DNA of 64,000 nucleotides from contig RPFO01000082.1 of NCBI GenBank assembly GCA_009746045.1, positions 69,501-133,500 on the forward strand, written 5' to 3'. Shown here piece after piece: positions 34,301 through 43,300 of the stretch (positions within the stretch are counted from its first letter, which is position 1; each line of letters starts with the position of its first letter). The stretch is from Mesostigma viride (taxonomy: Eukaryota; Streptophyta; Mesostigmatophyceae; Mesostigmatales; Mesostigmataceae). The translations under genes and the position numbers were made by a program. The notes beneath the pieces are model-generated. The model was not told where the DNA came from. It saw only the letters and a list, made by a program, of their open reading frames with translations, and did no database searches.

Positions 34301-37300
34301 CCACCGGTGAGGGACAAGGAGGCGACTGACCCAGCGTTGAGCGCCACATTATCTGGTGGGGTGGGGCCAGGGGGGCAACAGCGGTTCCCGACACCGTGAC
34401 GGGGATGACAGGAGGAAATAAGGGGAGCGGGTAGGGGCCACCAGACCAACCGAGCGTTAGACGGTAGCGAACCGTGTTAGAACAGAGTTGCGGGATATGG
34501 CCGCGACCCATCTTGCGAACAGGGAAACAGCCCAAGTATATGGGCAAAAGGCGCGCGACAAGGTACCCCAGGCATCAGCGGGCATACCACAGGGACAGGC
34601 GCTCCAGAAAGTCCACGCTGGCAGGGGTCAAGTCACATAGGTGATCGCGCACACACCTACAAGGATTATCATTGACTGTCTAATGGCAAATCGCAAGGCA
34701 CCTGTGGGGGCACTGCAAAGCTGCAAGTTCTGGGATGATCTGCTTTGGATAAAACATATGCCGCCCACTTCCCCCCCCCCCCATGGCTGAAAAAAAACAA
34801 ACACAGTGCCCCTCTCTGCATGCAACTTCGGGGGTATCCAAACACGGACACCCACCGCTGGCCCAGGAACAGGTCGCGGCATCCCCCGCAATGTCGACCT
34901 GGCCCGCACGGCACACAACTGCACGCGCGGCGATGGTCGCGGCGCACCAGGGGGCGGTGCAGGCGCCAGCGTGAGCGAGCACGGCCGTGTTGAACAGGTC
35001 GAAGACGCTCGCGTATGAGAGCACGCCGACCACCGCCGTGTCCACCACCACCTACGGATGATGCCACCAGCGGGGCGGAAGAAGGATGCCAGGGGGGGGG
35101 GAAACGAAAGTAAGTACAGGGAGTAAAGGGAGTACAGGGAGTAAAGGGAGTAAAGGGAGTAAAGGGAGTACAGGGAGTAAAGGGAGTAAAGGGAGTACAG
35201 GGAGTACAGGGAGTAAAGGGAGTAAAGGGAGTAAAGGGAGTAAAGGGAGTAAAGGGAGTAAAGGGAGTACAGGGAGTAAAGGGAGTAAAGGGAGTAAAGG
35301 GAGTAAAGGGAGTAAAGGGAGTACAGGGAGTAAAGGGAGTAAAGGGAGTAAAGGGAGTAAAGGGAGTAAAGGGAGTAAAGGGAGTAAAGGGAGTACAGGG
35401 AGTACAGGGAGTAAAGGGAGTACAGGGAGTACAGGGAGTAAAGGGAGTAAAGGGAGTAAAGGGAGTAAAGGGAGTAAAGGGAGTAAAGGGAGTAAAGGGA
35501 GTAAAGGGAGTAAAGGGAGTAAAGGGAGTAAAGGGAGTAAAGGGAGTAAAGGGAGTAAAGGGAGTAAAGGGAGTACAGGGAGTACAGGGAGTACAGGGAG
35601 TACAGGGAGTAAAGGGAGTAAAGGGAGTAAAGGGAGTGAAGGGAGTAAAGGGAGTAAAGGGAGTAAAGGGAGTAAAGGGAGTAAAGGGAGTAAAGGGAGT
35701 AAAGGGAGTAAAGGGAGTAAAGGGAGTAAAGGGAGTAAAGGGAGTACAGGGAGTAAAGTAAAGGGGAGCAGGCGTGTTGGATGAAAGTAGAGGGGAGCGG
35801 GTGCGTTGGGTCAGAAGGAAGGGGGGGTGTCGCGCAGGGATGCGGCCAGATACCTGGGGAGGGGAGGGGTTGGAATAACTAGAAATAGGGAATACCTAGA
35901 AAGAATAATGTTTGATAGGCAATGGCAGCGTGCTCCAGGGAGAAGTTCATACAGCTGGGAGACGAGAACAGACAAGATCATGCAGCCATGGGCACTGGAT
36001 GCGGGGGAGATGCAGCGACACACGTAGACACAAAGAGGTAAGTGTGCAGCTCATGAGCGAACAAGCAGGCGCCATTTTAAACCACGTCTGTGAATATTGT
36101 CAAAGGCAACTAAGCAAATTTCATAGGGGTTGCGAGAACTAGTGACAGATGAGGTTGGGCGCGCTTCAGTAGGCCTACTGGGGCACCTCTCTCGACCAAA
36201 AAAAGTGCCATTTTTGTCATGCCACAGTGTCTTATGGATAAGAATTGGCTCACCTACCAGTATTTTAGTTCATCCGCCGGTCATGTGAGCGCGGCCTGCA
36301 TGATGGCTGAATCTGGTGGAACTTGGTCGAGATTTCAGGCTGTGTTATGCCTGTTCATGATGCTAAATGTATTTCTCACCAATCTGATGTGGCTGTCACC
36401 ATGCTGCTGCACACACCACAAGAATGGGGGCTGGCCATCCTGTGCTGCCAGCCCGCTTGGCCCCCAAAGATCCACCGCTCCGAAGCAATGCCTAGCATAT
36501 GCAGTGATGAAAACCAACGATAAATTAAATAATTAAATAGTGGTAAATAACTTAAGTCCAATAATCACATAAAAAGCGTCCCAGCTGCTACTGACACGAC
36601 CAGACACGGCGCCCCATGGAGGTCCCCACCAGATCGCCGCTCGTGCGTGCGGTGCCGCCGCGGTAGTCATCGATCTGTGCCACAAACTCGGACACCAGGA
36701 TGGCGCCTCGGTCCGTGGTCATCTCTCCCACCACCATGGATATCACGTCAGAATACGCCACGCCCGCGCCCACACCCTGGCAGGTGGGCGCGCCCGCACC
36801 TGGTCGGAAAGTGAGGGGGCACAACCAAACAAGATGCCAACATGCCTATGGGTGAGCAGCCGTGCATGGGCAGATGTCAGGCGGCATAAAGGATAAGATT
36901 GAATGGGCAACCGATGACGGAAACGCGCTCCAGCATATGAGCAGCGGCTTTTCGCATGCCATGCATGATGCGTATGATAGCGGATGGCCACGGCGCAAGT
37001 CACCTCGGCTATCAGTTGCTGGCACCGCGGTGGGCGATCCGGCGGGCAGGCAGACAAGGAGGTGGGTGGGCGGGAATGAGGTTGCTGAGATAGGACATTT
37101 GAACGACATGCAAACCTCCTAGATCGGCTCAAAATGTTGAAACAACCTTCTAGGGTTTCACCAAGGAAATGAGGAAGAAGCATCAGCAAGGAAATGAGGA
37201 AGAACCACCACCAAGGCAAGAAGGAAGAAATGAAACCATCACCAAAAGGCACGGAGGGCAAATATTATCAACATGGCGTGCCATACCTGATGCCACGACA

Positions 37301-40300
37301 CGGAAGCTGAGGGTGGCGATGGGCACGGCGGCGCCGCGGACCAGCTCGCGGTTCACACCGTCGCGCCGCCCCCCCAGCACCACGATGTTCACGTTCAGGT
37401 AGCCCACCTCGCCCGCGTCCACGTTTTCCGAGATGGTGGGCTGGGGACAAGAGGTGTGGCGCGGATGACAGTGACAGTGAAAGGCAGCATGTTCTCCGAC
37501 ATGGTGGGCTGACTGGATGCACCATATTGTAAGCCGACAAAAGGAGACTACAGGCTTGACAGTCATAGTGAGAGGAAGGAGCATCTTCTCCGACATGGTA
37601 AGCGCGAAGGAGACAAAGGGCAGAGGGGTGACAAGGGAAGAAGAGGCGCGTGGGTTGGATGACACGGATGGCATGAGGCGTGGTTGGATGCGGTGCATGT
37701 GCTGGGGCAAATGCGGTGCATGCCCTTGGATTGCTTCCCGGGCCAGTACTTACCTAAATGTTGCGAGATCAGCAGCAAAAAAAACAGAGCGCCCGAGTTG
37801 GGGAAGCATGCGAGAGAGTCAACATCAAATCTGTGCCAAGTCGAGGCCTTGTTCTCAGCACCATGTGACCATCAGCAACATTTGACCCACCTAGCAATGA
37901 GGGCCTTGCAGTGCCATCACCCGGCCCCACCACGGCCGCAGCACCTCCCGTCTGATGACCACACAAGGGCACCTCTCACGCTCTTGACCCCACCAAAACA
38001 ACCCCCCTACCATCTAGCACATGGCACGCACATTGCACGCACATGCACACAAGAGCAGACAAGCAGAAGCAGGCACGAACACATACACATGCACACACCC
38101 CACACCACATGGAACAGCATGGCACACGCCAGCACGCCAGCACGCCAGCACGCCATCACACCCTGCATGCCAGCCCGCGCACCCACCTGGTTCCAAATCC
38201 CGTCAGCGGTGGCAGAGCCGGTGACGTATCGCAGCACGGCGGTGGCGTAGCGCATCTCGATGTTCCAGGCGCCCAGGTAGTCGATGCCCGTGTTTGCTGT
38301 CACCGTCACCGTGATCTGGTCGCCCACATACGCGACCGGGTTGCGGGGGACTACCTGCGCGCGCACGAGTAAAATAACGAGTAGAATGATTATGAGTACC
38401 ATGCGCAAAAACCATGATAACGAGAATGAGCGACGAGAACGATCGAACCAGTACTCCTGTCGCATTAGTCAAGCAAACAAGCATGACCAAGCACGTGAGT
38501 GTGTGTGAAAATATTGGGATGGATGCCAACACAGAGTAAAATGCATACAGCGATGAGAAAGCACCGAGGGTTATTGCAAACGTGGCGGCTGCACTTGTTC
38601 CAGAACCACAGCAGGCGTACGGCCTGCGAACGCATCCACTCAGCTGGGCGAGTGCAAAGTTGGGCCGAGAGTACAACATCGGTCCCACCAGTGGATGCAA
38701 GGTCCACCCCGCACGCCCTGTTCTTGGTCTATTTTTAGTACCAGAAGGTGCATGCGCCCCCCTCCTCACGGAAGGGAAGAGAAATTCAATAGGATGCATT
38801 CACGCTACTTGCACGCCACGCATGGGAATGAACACAAGGCGTGCCGCACAACGGAAATCAATCAAACGACTGTCACACGCACACACACACACACACAAAG
38901 CCGCGCACACAACATGGTATGCACGAACCAGACAACCATCATGAAAACAATCCAGAAGGAGGACATTTATCCAATCTGTGTCCATGGCATGCATGCACCA
39001 TCGCTTGTGCTACCCCCCCCTAACACGGACCCACGTGCCATGGCCACCTGGCACCTGGCCTGCATCCCTGGCTGACCCTCACCTGTGTGCCCACGCGCGG
39101 CGAGATCGGCAGCAGCACCTTCATCCCTGCGGTCGCCAGCGCAGGGTGCGTCGGCACCTGGCGCAGCACCACGCTGGCATTTGAGGACGTCGCCACCGTC
39201 CTAGTGCCGTACGCCGCCACCAGCCGCACGTCCATGTTCTGGTCTGCGTTGGCAGAGAACCAGCTGGCGTCCACCGACCAGGTGCATGAGCCCGACCCGG
39301 TGGCGACGCTCCCCGCGCTGACAGGTGGCAGCGAGCATGACACGGAGCGCGTCCGGGACGCCACCTGGCGGTGGGTGGCTGTCAACGTCACCGTCAGCCC
39401 GCCTGCTGTCTCCACCTGCAATGGGCCAAGGAAACGCAAGTATGAGAGATATAGGTCAACAGGCCGAATACCCTGAGAAGAGGTAGGCAAACTGGGAATA
39501 GGCATCCGCTTCACGGCCGGCGCCAGTTAATGAAAAGGGAAGAGTACTCCTATTAACTATAAGCTATGCAGGTAACGACGCCTTGTGTGCAGGTGGATGG
39601 CCACTAATTTACACACATTGAAAAAAAAAAACGCTCGAGACATGCATTGCTTAAAATGCTCACAATACATGCCAGCAGCCACACGGCACCCCGCGAACCA
39701 ATTAACGAGATACCCCCTTTTCTTCCAACAGCAGCACTGGGATGTTTGCCAAACTGTAAGAGGGTACTCAATCGTTGTGAGTAGCCAACTGTGGGCGAGG
39801 ACCCACCCGCGTGCGCCCCTCTGCGTCGGTCAGCTGGTACGTGGCGCGTGCGTCGGCATAATCGCGGTATACCGTGGTCACGCTGAGGATGAACGCAGAC
39901 ACCGCCGCCGCAGGGCCCGCGCTGGTGGCGTACGACTCGGCCGCGACCGCCCCGGTTCCCTTGCGGTCGCTGGACAAGGGCTGACGGCCGTACAGCGCCG
40001 TCGCACGCCCCGTGGCGGGAGGCATCCGGTTTGTGAACCCGCCAAACTGGCGCACGACACCGCCCTTGTTGTTGTAGGTGGGGCCCGCACCCAGAGGGAA
40101 CCCTGGCGAGGAGGCGTCGATGACCAACGTCGGCCGAGCCTTGGCCACCAGTGACCGCTCGTCGATGACGTCAGCGGCGCACGAGAAGGGGGGCGCGGGC
40201 GGGGCCGCTGGGGGTGGCGGGGGCGCAGGGGGCAAGGCAGGGGACCGTGGGGTCGGGGGCAAGGGTGGGGGGGGGGCGGGAGAGGGGGAAAGGAGGTGCC

Positions 40301-43300
40301 GGGGGCCCATCGGGGGTGGTAAGTCTCAGGCACGAGCAGAACTCAGCTTGTCTGTTAGGCCCCGTGGGGGGAGGCTCATCATCCTGAGCGATGAAGCACA
40401 CAATGTAGTCGCTGTTGGCTACCAGCCCCCGCACCGTCCACACGTCCAGCAGCGTGCAGCCCTCGTTCTCTTCAGCCACCGTGTCGTTCGCCAGCATGGC
40501 ACGCTGGCCCGTGATGGCCCCAGGGAGCCGGAAAACCGATCCTGACTCCCTGCCACCTGGCGGTGACGGCGCCCCCGCAAGGATGACATCATCGTCGCTG
40601 ACGTTGCCGCTTAGCACATCGAGCGCCGTCGGCCGTTGATCCGTTGGCATCTCTGCCGGGTAGATGACGTAGAACAAGGTCCCTGGCTCGCTCATGCGGG
40701 CGGCCAGGGTGACCCTGTCGTGCTCCTGCCCATCCAACACCCTGGGCGCGTCCAGGAAGGTCGTCTGCGTGGTTGTTGCTGGCGAGGAGGCATCGCTGGC
40801 GTCGGTCACCGGACACCCGCACAGGGGCGCCTCCGCGTCCAGCGTGCGTACGTTGGTGCACGCGGTCGCGCCGGTTTGCAGATTGGGCGGTCCCCTCGCT
40901 AGCACTGCGCGGGGTACGGTCGCGGTGATGCTAGAACTGTCACCTCCACCGCTAGCATTAGTCCCCCCTGTGCTGGCGCGGCGCAGCACCAGACCCGAGT
41001 CCTGCACGGCCGCGCAGACTGTGTACGAGACGCCCGAGCGTAGACCCGATAGCGCCACCAAGCCCACGCCGGGGCTTGTCACCAGCGGAGGGGTAGTGCC
41101 CAGGTTGGGCAGGGGGGCCCCTGTGGCCACCAGGTACGCCCGCTCCAGCAGCGGTAAGCTGCCACACGCGGCCGCGGTGCTGATTAGCTCGTTTGCTGCG
41201 AGTGCCTGAGAGACGAGGGCGGTAGCATCCGCAAAGCTGGCGTTGGGGGATAGTGCGGCAGAAGCACAGGCGCGGATGGCGGTGGCACTGGACAGCATGA
41301 GCCCGGGGTCCAGCTCGCAGGCGAAGCGGGGCGTGCACAGCGTGCGCTCCACCACAGTGAAGAAGGCGTCCCCATGGGACTCACTGCTGCCGACCGCCAC
41401 GTTGAAGCCGTTAGTGGTGACGTTGCTGGCATGCAGGCCCAGCAGCAGCGGGGGCGTCACGTCCAGCGTTGTCACCTCCAGGTAGGCGGCGGTACCGGCA
41501 ACGTTGCTCGCTGGCGCGCCGCCATTGTTGCCGTCAACGTCACCAATACCGCCACCAGAGCTTGCCTGGTTGCCCAAGTAATCCCTCGCAAGCGCGAAAA
41601 CGCCGTATGTCGTCTCGCTGGCCAGACCACTCACACGCAAACTCGCCTCCTGAAACGGCGGCGATGGCACAGCCAGGGTCCCACGCCCTACATCACCCAT
41701 GACTGCTAGCGCCCCGGATGCCCCACAAGTACTGCCGCCGCTGCCGGCTTGACTACTAGCATTGGTTGCAGCCCCTGGCCACGGCAAGCCACTCTCCCAG
41801 CTGCCGTCGTCATAATTCCACCATCCACGGAACAGACCCCCCTGGGGGGACCCCAGCTGCATGACCGCGAGCGAGGCCTCCCCAGGCTCGTTCATCGCCA
41901 CCTGGAGCGTAAAACTGTCACCTGTAACCGCCGCGGGCGACGGCGAGCGGACCGCGTAGAGCGGTGCGCTGACGTCAGCGGCGGTCTGGATCTCGATGGA
42001 TGTGACGTAGGACAGCATCTGGGAGCTGGTGCACGCTGCCGTGGTGTTGGCGCCAGCCCTAGCTTTCTTAGAGCAGGTGACGCGTTCCGTGGCGGCCACG
42101 GCAAAGACGATGTACCTGCAAGGATGAGGCAAGTGGGCATAGGACAAGGGTGTGTGGCCAATCCATCACATGTGAGTGCGCACATAAATGCGCGGCCCTG
42201 CTTGGGTCTAGCTGCGACTGTTGCTCCTGCCAGAGATTGATGGGGTTTGAGCAGAATGCACCAACAGTAGCAGAATGCGGTGCAAAACTGACAAGACTGT
42301 TTGGACAAGACAAGTGTACCGACAGGAAGATCTTGGTGTATACTGGAGGCAACGTCTGGGTCTCACGCGAGATGCAGATAAGAAACGTGGCACTGGCGAT
42401 CGGTCAATAGAAACACTAGCCACGAAAGGCCCACAAACACCAGCATGCAGCAACAGCATCCACAGGCATCAGGCGCCGCAAGAGCCACGTGCAAGCATCA
42501 GGCACCGCAACAGCCACGCGCCAGCATCCAGGCGCAGCAAGAGCCACGCGCCAGCATCCAGGCGCCGCAAGAGCCACGCGCCAGCATCCAGGCACCGCAA
42601 GAGCCACGCGCCAGCATCCAGGCACCGCTAGAGCCACGCGCCAGCATCCAGGCACCGCAAGAGCCACGTGCCAGCATCCAGGCGCCGCAAGAGCCACGTG
42701 CCAGCATCCAGGCGCCGCAAGAGCCACGTGCCAGCATCCAGGCACCGCAAGAGCCACGTGCCAGCATCCAGGCACCGCAAGAGCCACGTGCCAGCATCCA
42801 GGCACCGCAAGAGCCACGCGCCAGCATCCAGGCACCGCTAGAGCCACGTGCAAGCATCCAGGCACCGCAAGAGCCACGTGCCAGCATCCAGGCACCGCAA
42901 GAGCCACGTGCCAGCATCCAGGCACCGCAAGAGCCACGCGCCAGCATCCAGGCGCCGCAAGAGCCACGTGCCAGCATCCAGGCACCGCAAGAGCCACGTG
43001 CCAGCATCCAGGCACCGCAAGAGCCACGTGCCAGCATCCAGGCACCGCAAGAGCCACGCGCCAGCATCCAGGCGCCGCAAGAGCCATGAGTCCTGGTTCC
43101 TGGTTCGAACGTGGCGTGTGACATAGCTAGTTAAACGTTCGTGATACCCAGTTCCCTCCTTCCCCGTGCACAACCTAGTGTCCATCGCATAAGTGCAACT
43201 GAATGCGGTCGTGATGAAATGATGGCATCGTTACAAGATAGAGAACATCATGGGGGTGTGGCCAGGCCTCGACATCCCCCCATGCACCCGCCCAGTACCT

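Noticed and set aside
35086-35784. 232-codon plus-strand frame of KGS/TGS repeats (collagen-like)
   Set aside because: It is the translation of a 9-bp minisatellite with no stop in that frame, inside an intron of the minus-strand gene. No signal peptide or non-repeat domain is attached.
42475-43086. CRISPR array
   Set aside because: Units are contiguous with no unique spacers, there are no cas genes, and the DNA is clearly eukaryotic. The same applies to the other tandem arrays.
42445-43121. Long frames on both strands through the 30-bp array (PRASIQAPQE and similar)
   Set aside because: Every frame is open because the unit length is a multiple of 3 and stop-free. Well-supported splice sites on each side place it in an intron.
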